Shown in pieces: positions 1 through 7,847 of a DNA stretch of 27,920 nucleotides. This DNA is from CAZNKU01 sp045541135 (GTDB lineage Bacteria > Bacillota > Clostridia > Monoglobales > Firm-18), in contig JAZQIO010000033.1 of the NCBI GenBank assembly GCA_045541135.1, forward strand, positions 1 to 27,920, given 5' to 3'. Every line of letters begins with the position of its first letter. Positions within the stretch are counted from its first letter, which is position 1. The translations under genes were made by a program, and so were the position numbers. The notes below the pieces were generated by a model that saw only the letters and a list, made by a program, of their open reading frames with translations, ran no database searches and was not told where the DNA came from.

Positions 1-177
1 TTTTTCATAAAATTACTCTTTTCTTGCTATGAACAAACCTCCCCCGAGCCGTACCATCGTACTGTCTCGGGTCACCCCTTCGGTTCGGTTTGTCCATTCT
101 GAAACATTTTTTCCTATCCCCTCTAAAACAAAATCAAGGGAATGTAAAAAAACAAGTTTTTTTACATTCCCTTTTTT
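1..177. repeat. Partial copy (right part) of a short repeated element
   Basis: Bases 1-80 are identical to 27841-27920. The copy here continues to an outer end at about 177, which reads GTTTTTTTACATTCCC followed by T's. The reverse complement of that end shares 19 bases, AAAAGGGAATGTAAAAAAA, with the start of the other copy at 27725. Joining the two partial copies through the shared 80 bases gives an element of about 290 bp with terminal inverted repeats, like a MITE. The core (about 41-95) is much richer in G and C than its surroundings and can fold: CCCGAG 43-48 with CTCGGG 66-71 around GTAC-CATC-GTAC. No transposase is visible, and the one small minus-strand ORF in it (13-201) has no support. 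Confidence 0.75.
136..173. repeat. Perfect 18-bp inverted repeat at the element's outer end, possible terminator
   Basis: AAGGGAATGTAAAAAAAC (136-153) is followed by two bases and then its exact reverse complement (156-173). The right arm is the element's terminal repeat and the left arm is a second, inward copy of it. The hairpin starts three bases beyond the stop codon of the minus-strand gene 176-1606, so it may end that transcript, although no long U-run follows it on the minus strand. Confidence 0.7.
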
Positions 178-1606
178 AGTATATAAATACTGAATATCCA
201 TTTCCGTTTACTGTAAGGTTTCCGTTTTCAATACTATATGAAATATCGTCGCTTTTTTCGTATAATTTCACATTATCGCTTACAGGTACTGTGACGGATT
301 CGTTTTCAAATAAATCCACATACAAATATGTTTTACCATTGTAAGGTATCGTATATACAGATGTTCTGTTTGTGTTTATATCAAAATATTTTCTGTATGC
401 AATTCCATGACATTCCGAAATATCACCAAACATGAAGTTGGGGTATGCCTTTCGGGTCATTATAAGATTTACTGTATTTTCAAGCTGTTTTGTACGTACT
501 TCGGGAACGCCGTCAAGTACGGGCAGATATCCGCAGGCAAAGCCCATAACATCTTTTCCGTCCGCATTTCTGAAATAGTCATTGATACGGTCAGGAGGAC
601 TTGCGGGATTTTCCCAGAATTTTTCAGTCAGATATTCGTTTTTGGGGAAAGGTCCCGGTGCAAGAGTATACGGTGTTGAAAAATCAAATGTACCTTCATC
701 ACATACAAATGGCTTTGTTTTTGGAATGTATCTGTAAAGTCCGCCGCCGTATGTATTTAGTTTTTCCTGGAACATTGCACCAAGGCAACGCGATATGTGT
801 ACATCCATGTGTTTTTTGATTTTAAAATCAATTACAATTGTGCCGTCATTTTCAATTCGGTATATACGGCTTACGCTTACCATGGTTTTGCCCATTGCAC
901 CGTAAAAGCTGTTTGAATAGCCGCCTTTTGGTCTGTTTTTACGTATTTCCTCAACCATTGATGCCGGGTTTACAATTTCGTAATCCTCGTGAATTTCTGC
1001 ATAGTCACATTCCGTCATACCATATACATTTTGCGGCTTTCCGTCAGTGTATGCTATAATTTTTCGTTTGGTATGACGTATAGACGGTGACATAGCAGAT
1101 TTCCGGTATTCCACATTTGCGTCTATTTCTTCTGTGTTTTTTCCGTTTTCTATATACGTAAGCTTTTCGGCAACCTGCATTTTAAATTCATACTTACATT
1201 CACTTTCACCGATGTTTTCTGATATTACCGTAATAACATCTTCGGAAACATTTATAATTGTCCATTTTGTTCCTTCAACGTCCTGCCACAGTGAGCCTAT
1301 GTCTGCAACAGTCTTGCCGTGATCGGGTATTAAAAGAGCAACTGCAAAGGGGAAGATGTGATTTCCACCAAGCCAATGACCGTTTATCATAACAGGCGGT
1401 GTTTCGTCAGTTGAAGATGCAAGAGGTACATCTATGTGCCATATATCCCTTTTGTTTTTGTGCATTAAGCCTGCTTCGGTAAAGTCGATGGGGCTGTTGA
1501 AATATCCGTGTATTTCAGCCGCCCCTCTGAATTTCTGAGTAAGATAGAAATCTTTTGAAAAATCAGTGCGGAAAAGCACGTTGTCCTTGTTTATTGAAAC
1601 AATCAT
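176..1606 (-). CDS. Unrecognised 476-residue protein, beta-rich, no signal peptide
   Basis: I do not recognise this family. The start is taken as the ATG at 1604-1606 (protein begins MIVSINKDNV) because GGAGG lies 8 bases upstream; an in-frame TTG at 1621 overlaps that ribosome binding site and is not credible as the start. The protein has no signal peptide or membrane segment and looks mostly beta-stranded, with many aromatic residues and turns (for example GGGLYRYIP and APGPFPKNEY). I see no catalytic motif I can name. It is a single-gene unit with its own promoter, downstream of the alpha-galactosidase terminator. The neighbouring GH36 gene suggests, but does not prove, a role in carbohydrate handling. 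The stop codon lies at the edge of the repeated element, so the element sits directly against the 3' end of the gene. Confidence 0.75.
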   Translation of the reverse strand: MIVSINKDNVLFRTDFSKDFYLTQKFRGAAEIHGYFNSPIDFTEAGLMHKNKRDIWHIDVPLASSTDETPPVMINGHWLGGNHIFPFAVALLIPDHGKTVADIGSLWQDVEGTKWTIINVSEDVITVISENIGESECKYEFKMQVAEKLTYIENGKNTEEIDANVEYRKSAMSPSIRHTKRKIIAYTDGKPQNVYGMTECDYAEIHEDYEIVNPASMVEEIRKNRPKGGYSNSFYGAMGKTMVSVSRIYRIENDGTIVIDFKIKKHMDVHISRCLGAMFQEKLNTYGGGLYRYIPKTKPFVCDEGTFDFSTPYTLAPGPFPKNEYLTEKFWENPASPPDRINDYFRNADGKDVMGFACGYLPVLDGVPEVRTKQLENTVNLIMTRKAYPNFMFGDISECHGIAYRKYFDINTNRTSVYTIPYNGKTYLYVDLFENESVTVPVSDNVKLYEKSDDISYSIENGNLTVNGNGYSVFIY

Positions 1607-1637
1607 TTCGAAAACCTCCAATTGCTTTGTTTATAAG

Positions 1638-1666
1638 ATTATATCATTGTTTGATTTTGTGTACAA
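1638..1666 (-). promoter_or_regulatory. Sigma-A promoter for 176-1606
   Basis: On the minus strand, -35 TTGTAC (1661-1666), a 17-base spacer and -10 TATAAT (1638-1643). It lies about 30 bases upstream of the ATG, between the terminator of the upstream gene and the ribosome binding site. Confidence 0.65.
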
Positions 1667-1690
1667 TACAAAAATAGACATTTTTTATAC

Positions 1691-1725
1691 AAAAAAAGCT
1701 GATGCTCCGGTTTGACATCAGCTTT
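1691..1725 (-). terminator. Rho-independent terminator of the alpha-galactosidase gene
   Basis: Ten-base stem (1695-1704 with 1716-1725, AAAGCTGATG / CATCAGCTTT), 11-base loop, followed on the minus strand by seven U's (1697-1691). It begins seven bases after the TAA at 1732-1734. Confidence 0.9.
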
Positions 1726-1731
1726 CATAAA

Positions 1732-3861
1732 TTATTTAATTTTTAAAAGTACAACATTACCGAAAATTTCCTTGCCTTCATCTATAATAAGTTTGTTGCC
1801 TTTTACAGTTGCCTTTGTTTCGTACAGTGAACTTTCTATTTCCATATTAAAGTCAAGGTCGATTTCAAGTTTTTTACTTTCGCTAAAGCAATGATAAACC
1901 AAAAGTGCGGATTTACCGTCATCGGCATATCTTAAAACTGCCTGTGTACCCTTTAATTGACGATAATTCACAACATCTGTTCTGTAAATGCGACTTTTGC
2001 CGTGTTTTATAATAGGGGCAACCTTTTCGTAGAATTTTTCGGCATTCAGTACCTGTTCCATTTGGTCGTTATCCATACCTAAAATATCACCGGACCAGCA
2101 AATTCTACCAAGGAATGTAGACGCAATCATATATGCCATTCTGTCACGGTTGAAATGCTTTTTGAATACACACCATACCTGACTTTGTCTTGGTGGTATA
2201 AGGTAATGAAGGTTTGCTGCAACTATCGGAATATCCTCGGATTCGTGTGCATCTGAAAAAGAACACATTGCATGAACACTTAGTGTAAGAGGATCAAGTC
2301 TTAAACCGCCTGATGCACAGTCCTCAATTACAATATCGGGGATTTCTCTTTTGATTTTTTTAACATATTCCAAAACTCTCTGTGTGTGTTGGCGCAGACC
2401 TTCACCGGGACTTTCGGCACCGTCGCATCCAAGACCGATGTTTGCATTGTAGTCAATTTTTAAATATACTGCACCGTTGTCCTTCATAAATTTTATAAGG
2501 CTTTCGTCAAGGATTTTTACTGCATCGGGATTGGAAAAATCCCAAAAACTTTCCCGTCTGCCAAGACCTACAACACCCCGTACAACGTTGCCTTTGTATT
2601 TTAGCATCATATTGTGATATTTTTCGTCACCGTATATTGATTTATCTGCATCTACACATTCGTATTCATACCACAAACCGGGTACAAAACCTTTTTTTCT
2701 CACTTCGCTGAAATACTCTTTAACACCTTCTGTAAACACTCTTTCCTTATCAGGGAAAAAGTCGCCTACGACACTGTTTTTATACCATCCTGCATCTATA
2801 ACAAGGTGTTTTACTTTGCTGTCCTTTAACTTGTCGGCAATATCCATCATATTTTTGTGTGTAGGCTTGCCCCAGGTTGTGCACCATTCGTTAAATACTA
2901 TGGACATATCATCAATTTCACCATATGCATCAACATCACGGCTTTGCATTTTAAGGAAAATATCTGCCATGTCGGCAATGTCACCCTCACATACTGCAAC
3001 AAGTGCCTTGGGTGCAGTAAAACACTCACCATCTTCAATGTTTTTAAACCACGTGCCGTATGATAAGTCACCAATACCGCAGGAAAGGGACATATTGTAT
3101 GCAATTCGTGAAAGTTCCATCTGCCAGGTTGCATTGTGGTAAAGCTTCATGCCCCACATTACGCCTGATGTGCGATCTTCAAGTGCAGAAAATGGAAAAT
3201 ATTCTGCAGTTGGACGGCTACCTTGAGAGCCGAATTTTAAATTGTCAAAATTTCCTCCCCAGGATTTTTGCATACCAAGTTCCTGCAGATTTCTGCAAAG
3301 GTGTGTGCCCTCTGTTGCCCAGGATGATTTGAAATTGTGAAGATACAAGCTTTTACAATGGTCATATTCGTTGTTAAGAGGGCTTAAATTGTCAAGTGTT
3401 GCACTTGTGATAAGTTCAAGGCTTACTTGTTTTCCCGTATTATTTACAAAAGTACATTCCACGCTGAAGCCTTCATCACCGTCGTTATGTGTAAGACGGT
3501 GTATAACGGAGTATCCTTCTTCTGCCTCAACAACTGTTTCAACTGTTGTTGAGTTTCCTTCCTTAAGTACTTCCTGACTTTTAAATGCAAGCTTGTAAAA
3601 TGATTCGCTGAATTTAAAACTTCCCGAAAGCGGTGAACGGAAGTGGTGGGAAAGGTGCAAATGACAAAGTGTACCACCTGCAAAATCCTTGTTGTAAGGA
3701 AATTCCTCACCGACATTTATACTTTCGTATGTATCATTTATTTCACCAATTCTGCTGTTTGGTATTAAAAGCATAAAGACATTTTTGCTTTCGTTTAAAA
3801 TCACATAGCGGACAGTTGTTCTGCCAAATACATAATCTTTGTATGTGTAGTTTTTGCTCAT
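1732..3861 (-). CDS. Alpha-galactosidase-like glycoside hydrolase, GH36 family
   Basis: Predicted to release terminal alpha-1,6-galactose from raffinose-type oligosaccharides or galactomannan. The start is the ATG at 3859-3861 (MSKNYTYKDY), with GGGGAG just upstream; the open frame runs 40 codons further up but without a ribosome binding site. The 709 residues fit GH36: an N-terminal beta-sandwich (about 1-310), then a TIM barrel containing IDAGWY (about 355). YLKIDYN carries the nucleophile Asp470, IEDCASGG follows, and SFSD carries the acid/base Asp537, both by family analogy. There is no signal peptide, so the enzyme is probably intracellular and acts on imported oligosaccharides. It is monocistronic, with its own promoter, a possible activator site and a terminator. 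Exact substrate is not determinable from sequence; GH31-like activity is unlikely given the motif order. Confidence 0.9.
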   Translation of the reverse strand: MSKNYTYKDYVFGRTTVRYVILNESKNVFMLLIPNSRIGEINDTYESINVGEEFPYNKDFAGGTLCHLHLSHHFRSPLSGSFKFSESFYKLAFKSQEVLKEGNSTTVETVVEAEEGYSVIHRLTHNDGDEGFSVECTFVNNTGKQVSLELITSATLDNLSPLNNEYDHCKSLYLHNFKSSWATEGTHLCRNLQELGMQKSWGGNFDNLKFGSQGSRPTAEYFPFSALEDRTSGVMWGMKLYHNATWQMELSRIAYNMSLSCGIGDLSYGTWFKNIEDGECFTAPKALVAVCEGDIADMADIFLKMQSRDVDAYGEIDDMSIVFNEWCTTWGKPTHKNMMDIADKLKDSKVKHLVIDAGWYKNSVVGDFFPDKERVFTEGVKEYFSEVRKKGFVPGLWYEYECVDADKSIYGDEKYHNMMLKYKGNVVRGVVGLGRRESFWDFSNPDAVKILDESLIKFMKDNGAVYLKIDYNANIGLGCDGAESPGEGLRQHTQRVLEYVKKIKREIPDIVIEDCASGGLRLDPLTLSVHAMCSFSDAHESEDIPIVAANLHYLIPPRQSQVWCVFKKHFNRDRMAYMIASTFLGRICWSGDILGMDNDQMEQVLNAEKFYEKVAPIIKHGKSRIYRTDVVNYRQLKGTQAVLRYADDGKSALLVYHCFSESKKLEIDLDFNMEIESSLYETKATVKGNKLIIDEGKEIFGNVVLLKIK

Positions 3862-3892
3862 AAAAATCTCCCCTTTTTTACATCTTGATATA

Positions 3893-3921
3893 AGTTTACA
3901 ACAAAATAATGCGAATGTAAA
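3893..3921 (-). promoter_or_regulatory. Promoter for the alpha-galactosidase gene
   Basis: On the minus strand, -35 TTTACA (3916-3921), 17-base spacer and -10 TAAACT (3893-3898), about 30 bases upstream of the ATG. The weak -10 and -35 fit a gene that needs an activator. Confidence 0.5.
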
Positions 3922-3947
3922 TAACTTTTGAGCATTAGGCACTTTGC

Positions 3948-3979
3948 GACATGAAAAAGTTACTTTTTGACATAAAAAC
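3948..3979. promoter_or_regulatory. Possible activator site: direct repeats spaced 21 bp
   Basis: GACATGAAAA at 3948 and GACATAAAAA at 3969 are direct repeats exactly 21 bases apart, two helical turns. Between them is a near-palindrome, AAAAAGT-T-ACTTTTT. The pair starts about 25 bases upstream of the alpha-galactosidase -35 box, which is the arrangement used by AraC-family activators of sugar genes. It partly overlaps the terminator of the preceding gene. The regulator is not in the window. Confidence 0.35.
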
Positions 3980-4003
3980 ACCCAAACATAAAGTTTGGGT
4001 GTT
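3974..4003 (-). terminator. Rho-independent terminator after the membrane-protein pair
   Basis: Eleven-base perfect stem (3977-3987 with 3993-4003, AACACCCAAAC / GTTTGGGTGTT), five-base loop, then a minus-strand U-run. It begins nine bases past the TGA of the gene at 4013-4618. Confidence 0.88.
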
Positions 4004-4012
4004 AATGATATA

Positions 4013-4618
4013 TCATTGTAATTTGTTTGTGTTTTTAGTGTTTCCGGTTACTATATATTTACCCAGCAACACAAATCCTCCGGTTTGTGCCAAAATAACA
4101 ATTAGTGAAATTATGGATATGTAATGTTCAAAAAGCTCGATTTTTGCCAAAAAACAAAATATTGCAGGTATAAAGAAAATGTTTTTCGATTTCTCTTCTG
4201 TGAATGTCAGGTATATTAATGAAACATATATCATAACAAAGCAGAATAAGAAAAATATGTCACTGCCTTTGTAATAATCGGAATACTCAATAAACTTTAT
4301 TATTGGTACCAATGGGAATATTACAAAAGGAATAAGAAGAAGTTGTTTTTTTGCTTTGGTAAATACGAAAATAGCAAGCAATGGATATGCTATCATAGCA
4401 GTAAGCATAAAACGTAATGTTGAAAATGCGGAATATCCATAATAGTCTATTTCAGTTACTTCTATGAATGCAAAACACAAAAAAATTATCATGGCCGGAA
4501 TGCCGTATAGGTTGGAATTTGTTTCTATACTTTTCTTTGTGAAAAGTACCGACAAAAATACCAAACCGGAAAAAAGCACTATAATTATAGTAAAGGCAGA
4601 AAAGGCAATAAGGTTCAT
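4013..4618 (-). CDS. Multi-pass membrane protein, paralogue of its upstream neighbour
   Basis: A 201-residue, very hydrophobic protein with about six or seven predicted membrane spans and no recognised catalytic motif. It is a clear paralogue of the protein encoded at 4639-5409: both have NLYGIPA after a Lys-Lys-rich loop, AYPLL in the third span, and LLGKY or FLGKY near the last span, in the same order and spacing. This copy lacks the SHOCT tail of the other and ends shortly after the last span. The ATG has AGGAG nine bases upstream. It lies 20 bases downstream of its paralogue, in one transcript. Function unknown. Confidence 0.8.
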   Translation of the reverse strand: MNLIAFSAFTIIIVLFSGLVFLSVLFTKKSIETNSNLYGIPAMIIFLCFAFIEVTEIDYYGYSAFSTLRFMLTAMIAYPLLAIFVFTKAKKQLLLIPFVIFPLVPIIKFIEYSDYYKGSDIFFLFCFVMIYVSLIYLTFTEEKSKNIFFIPAIFCFLAKIELFEHYISIISLIVILAQTGGFVLLGKYIVTGNTKNTNKLQ

Positions 4619-4638
4619 ATTTGTAATCTCCTTTTGTA

Positions 4639-5409
4639 TTAAATACCAAGTATTTGTTTTTTCTTTTCGTTGTATTCTTCTTCTGTAATAAGCCCCTGAT
4701 TCAACATATTTTTGTATGCTAAAAGCTCATCATCCTTAGAAATATCAACTCTTGTATTGGAATTCTGTTGCGTATATACGTTGTAAACCGGTGATTGTGC
4801 AACAGGATTTTTTTGTGCATTGTTTTCGCTTACAAGATATTTTCCCAAGAAAAAGAATGATATGCAAAGCAATATTTCCATTATGTTCGTACGGGCTCCG
4901 TTGGCAAAACCAATCATTATATAAACAAGATGAAATACTCCCGGCACAAAGAAGGCGTATTTTAAATTCTTTCTTGCAAACATCAGAACTATAAGTGATA
5001 TCATTGAAAGATAGTAAAAAATCAGCGATATATTAATTTCGGTTGAATAATAATCCCAGTAATCAATATTGTTAAAAAGTGTAATACTTACTATCAGAAG
5101 TATGGGTAACATCAAAACGCCTTTGTTTGCTCTTGAAAGTATCAAAATGCCAAGCAAGGGATAGGCTACAAAGCTCAAAATAAAGTTGAATATTGCATAT
5201 TCCAAATTCATATAGTCTAAGTAACCTAACATACTTATGAAACAGTATGTCGCATAAAACAAAAATATTATTCCCGCAGGTATTCCGTACAAATTCTTTT
5301 TTGTCTGTATACTTCTTACTGTGCAGAAGACCATTGAAAAAATAATCGATACCATCGCCAATGAACCAAAAACAAATCCAATGTTATATGCCATATAATG
5401 TCCGCTCAT
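4639..5409 (-). CDS. Multi-pass membrane protein with C-terminal SHOCT domain
   Basis: 256 residues with about seven hydrophobic spans (roughly 8-30, 38-58, 70-90, 94-110, 125-143, 149-168, 175-192), a polar linker, and a C-terminal segment at 226-256. The tail pattern LLAYKNMLNQGLITEEEY followed by a Lys-rich stretch and ILGI is a SHOCT domain (short C-terminal domain, thought to mediate oligomerisation or interaction). The start is ATG 5407-5409, with GGAGG seven bases upstream. It is first in a two-gene unit with its shorter paralogue and has its own promoter. No enzymatic motif is seen; function unknown. Confidence 0.82.
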   Translation of the reverse strand: MSGHYMAYNIGFVFGSLAMVSIIFSMVFCTVRSIQTKKNLYGIPAGIIFLFYATYCFISMLGYLDYMNLEYAIFNFILSFVAYPLLGILILSRANKGVLMLPILLIVSITLFNNIDYWDYYSTEINISLIFYYLSMISLIVLMFARKNLKYAFFVPGVFHLVYIMIGFANGARTNIMEILLCISFFFLGKYLVSENNAQKNPVAQSPVYNVYTQQNSNTRVDISKDDELLAYKNMLNQGLITEEEYNEKKKQILGI

Positions 5410-5438
5410 ATAAAAACCTCCAAGTTGTATTTTTCATC

Positions 5439-5467
5439 ATTTTACCACACAATTATATAAATGTCTA
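5439..5467 (-). promoter_or_regulatory. Promoter for the membrane-protein pair
   Basis: On the minus strand, -35 TAGACA (5462-5467), 17-base spacer and -10 TAAAAT (5439-5444), about 30 bases upstream of the ATG. Confidence 0.6.
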
Positions 5468-5471
5468 TAGG

Positions 5472-5502
5472 AAAAACGCCCAAGCTATGCCCGGGCGTTT
5501 TT
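5472..5502 (-). terminator. Rho-independent terminator of the stalk-domain gene
   Basis: Ten-base stem AAAAACGCCC (5472-5481) with GGGCGTTTTT (5493-5502) and an 11-base loop. It ends in five U's on the minus strand and lies about 30 bases beyond the TAA at 5533-5535. Confidence 0.88.
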
Positions 5503-5532
5503 CGGAGAGGTTTTTATTATGAATACTATGAA

Positions 5533-6501
5533 TTAGTTGTTTGCAGGAAGTTCAGCAAAGAATGATGTTGGAACATATGTCTTTGAACCGTCGTAAAGAA
5601 TAGGAGCAGTTTCCAAAACAAGTCTCATTTTGTTGATGCCGCCTTCAACTGTGCCGATTCTGATTGTAGCTGTGAAAGCATCTTTTGATACGATAATGCT
5701 CTGTGTTTCGTTTACCCATTCTACTTTGAAACCAAGTGTTTCTGCAACTGTTCTTAGTGGAAGCATTTCAACACCGTTGTTGTCGTATACGATTTCATCT
5801 TCGGCTAATGTGATATCCACACCGTTTACCTTAAGACCGTCTTCTTCAACACCCATAAGTGTAAGAGCACTGCTTGGCAAAATAACAACCTTTTCACTTG
5901 TAGCATAAGCGGGGATGCTCATTGTCATCATATCGTACCAAAGAAGTACGTCTGAACCCTTCTTAACGTCAGCAAGTGTAACAATGTTTCTTGTAAGAAG
6001 TGGGCTTACTTCTGCATTTGAAGGAACTGTGATTTCCTTTGAACCGCCTTCTGTAACAATTACGATACCGTCTTCATTAGTCTTAACTTCTTCAACAATT
6101 GTGTAGATTGGGTTACCCATTTCAGTCTTGATGTTGCCGATGATAGCAAAAGCATAAGCCTGTGGAGGAATGCTCATTGTCATAGCATTTGAATATGTAA
6201 CCATAACTGTGTTTGTTTCTCTTGCTGTAAGATCAAGAGGCAAAACTGTGTTTGCATCGATAATCTGTGTAAGATCGCTTGTGTTGAACTGGATTTCTTC
6301 ACCGTCTACTGTTTTAACCAGTACGTAGTCGTCAGCTACTTCTGTAACTTCACCGTATGTTGAAAGGTAAGCCGGTTCAGCCATTGTTGCAACTTCTTCA
6401 GCTGCAGGGTTTTCTGAAATTAACATTATGTCGTCCTGTGCGAATGCTGTCATTGATGTAAGGGCAGCTATTGCCAATACTAAAGCTAAGATTTTTTTCA
6501 T
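5533..6501 (-). CDS. Secreted protein with C-terminal copper amine oxidase N-terminal-like (stalk) domain
   Basis: 322 residues starting at ATG 6499-6501, with AGGAG nine bases upstream; the open frame extends 26 codons further but without a ribosome binding site. Residues 1-21 are a signal peptide (MKK, a hydrophobic core, then AFA before Gln). The middle region (about 40-215) is polar and beta-rich, with two similar stretches built on TMSIP. The C-terminal 100 residues carry the stalk domain (PF07833-type), with the pattern MLPLRTVAETLGFKVEW followed by a strand reading SIIV, and YVPTSFF at the end. In Firmicutes such domains are common on exported, wall-associated proteins; no copper-oxidase catalysis is implied. 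It is monocistronic with its own terminator. Confidence 0.85.
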   Translation of the reverse strand: MKKILALVLAIAALTSMTAFAQDDIMLISENPAAEEVATMAEPAYLSTYGEVTEVADDYVLVKTVDGEEIQFNTSDLTQIIDANTVLPLDLTARETNTVMVTYSNAMTMSIPPQAYAFAIIGNIKTEMGNPIYTIVEEVKTNEDGIVIVTEGGSKEITVPSNAEVSPLLTRNIVTLADVKKGSDVLLWYDMMTMSIPAYATSEKVVILPSSALTLMGVEEDGLKVNGVDITLAEDEIVYDNNGVEMLPLRTVAETLGFKVEWVNETQSIIVSKDAFTATIRIGTVEGGINKMRLVLETAPILYDGSKTYVPTSFFAELPANN

Positions 6502-6601
6502 TTTTTGTTCTCCTTTTTTCTGTTTGATTTTTTTACTGCAAGCTCTCTTTGAGAGCCATTCATAAGTAATACAATTCAAGTTCCGTTTTTGTTGTGATTT
6601 T

Positions 6602-6631
6602 TTTTAAAAAATTTCCGAAAATTTTTTAAAA
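6602..6631. repeat. AT-only 13-bp inverted repeat between two minus-strand genes
   Basis: TTTTAAAAAATTT (6602-6614) and its exact reverse complement (6619-6631) with loop CCGA. It lies 36 bases downstream of the SGNH gene stop. It could act as a weak terminator for that gene, or as an AT-rich element upstream of the stalk-domain gene, for which I find no convincing -35/-10 pair. Confidence 0.5.
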
Positions 6632-6666
6632 CCTTAAAAAACCGCGGTGTTATGCGAAAAAATATT

Positions 6667-7734
6667 TTAGAAAATTTTATTTTTTTCTATAAGTTCAAGA
6701 ATTTTCATGCCCATAACCCTGTTTCCAAGGTCTGTTGGGTGTACTCCGTCTATAGAATAATCGTATCTGTCCTCCATGTCGAAAATATCCATACCGCTTA
6801 TAAAGTACACATTTTTATCACCCTTTGCAACCATACTTTCGTACTTTGCCTTTATAACATTCATCATGGCTGTTGTTTGTTCACGTCTGTATTCCACAAA
6901 AAACGGGCGTGTCATAAGTATAATTGGTAGATTTGGATTTTTTTTGCGTATTATATCTATAAATCTGCCGTGTCTTTCTGCAAGTGTTTCGGGGCTTTTC
7001 ATATTGTGGTCAAATTCCGAAACAAACATTGCAAGGTCAAGGTCTGCAATGGCTTCAGCAATTTCGGGCTCACCGTGGCAATTGCCCGAATAGCCCATAT
7101 TTACAAGGTGGGCATCAAGCTTTCGGCATATTGTTGCAGAGTATGTGGTAGAAGGTCTTGCCACACAGCCACCGTTTGTAACCGAAGAGCCATAAAATAA
7201 AATTGGTTTTTCAATTCGTCTTTTATCTACATCTGCACTTACCCTTGCTCCGATGTCAAAACCTATATTTATTTTATCCGGCAGTGAATACAGCGGAAAG
7301 TACAATGCAAATTCATGCATATTACCGTCTGTAAAAAGTTCACGCACCATATTAAGCTCAGTATCCTTAACATCGGGACGGAACATATTTATAAAAATCC
7401 ACTTTCCGTTTTCCTTTATGTAAAGATCAAATCCTGCATCAGAAACCTGTGGCATACCGGGAGAATGCCTGCGTCTTTCATAAGTGACATTAAGTGCAAG
7501 GTTTTTAGTATTACTTTTAAAACGAATACAACCGCCACCGCTGGATTTGGAAATTTCCCTTCGGCCTTCTTCGAGCATAGGCATAATCGAAACAGGAAGT
7601 CTATATAGTTTTTTATCTGTTTTGTACCAGGGGAATCCTTCAAGTTTAAAGGCCGTATAGGGATAAAATGTAAATTCTTCGTTATTTATTTTGTTTACCA
7701 TAAAATTTTTATCAAGTTCTTTGTAGTTGTTCAC
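6667..7734 (-). CDS. SGNH/GDSL hydrolase with N-terminal GxDLY domain, probable carbohydrate esterase
   Basis: 355 residues from a GTG at 7732-7734, with GAGG seven bases upstream. The ATG twelve codons in (7699-7701) has no ribosome binding site. Counting from the TTG directly before the GTG, the N-terminal half contains the GFDLY motif (103-107) that names the GxDLY domain. The C-terminal half is an SGNH hydrolase of the Lipase_GDSL_3 type: FYGSSVTNGG holds the block I serine (Ser185, with GSS in place of GDS), NMGYSGNCHGE follows at 213-223, and DGVHP supplies the Asp330/His333 pair. Members of this architecture are usually deacetylases of plant polysaccharides. No signal peptide is seen, so the product is probably cytoplasmic. 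It is monocistronic behind a near-consensus promoter. The exact ester substrate is unknown. Confidence 0.87.
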   Translation of the reverse strand: MNNYKELDKNFMVNKINNEEFTFYPYTAFKLEGFPWYKTDKKLYRLPVSIMPMLEEGRREISKSSGGGCIRFKSNTKNLALNVTYERRRHSPGMPQVSDAGFDLYIKENGKWIFINMFRPDVKDTELNMVRELFTDGNMHEFALYFPLYSLPDKINIGFDIGARVSADVDKRRIEKPILFYGSSVTNGGCVARPSTTYSATICRKLDAHLVNMGYSGNCHGEPEIAEAIADLDLAMFVSEFDHNMKSPETLAERHGRFIDIIRKKNPNLPIILMTRPFFVEYRREQTTAMMNVIKAKYESMVAKGDKNVYFISGMDIFDMEDRYDYSIDGVHPTDLGNRVMGMKILELIEKNKIF

Positions 7735-7751
7735 CAAACCACCTCACTACA

Positions 7752-7780
7752 ATTGTATATTTAACGTAGCTAAATGTCAA
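7752..7780 (-). promoter_or_regulatory. Near-consensus sigma-A promoter for the SGNH gene
   Basis: On the minus strand, -35 TTGACA (7775-7780), 17-base spacer and -10 TACAAT (7752-7757), about 18 bases upstream of the GTG start. Confidence 0.8.
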
Positions 7781-7800
7781 CTTAAAAATACATCTGTTTT

Positions 7801-7829
7801 TTGAAAGACTTTTTCTTTTTTGGTAATAA
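7801..7829 (+). promoter_or_regulatory. Sigma-A promoter for the ferritin-like gene
   Basis: -35 TTGAAA (7801-7806), 17-base spacer and -10 TAATAA (7824-7829), about 18 bases upstream of the ATG. It is divergent from the SGNH promoter, with 20 bases between the two -35 boxes. Confidence 0.7.
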
Positions 7830-7847
7830 TATTTATGAGGTGATTAT

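Noticed and set aside
13..201. 62-codon minus-strand ORF across the repeated element
   Set aside because: It runs through the element's hairpin and terminal repeat, has no convincing ribosome binding site, and overlaps the end of a better gene.
3862..3981. Longer alpha-galactosidase with 40 extra N-terminal residues
   Set aside because: The extra residues cross the promoter and terminator region, are Cys/Lys-rich and unlike GH36, and lack a ribosome binding site.
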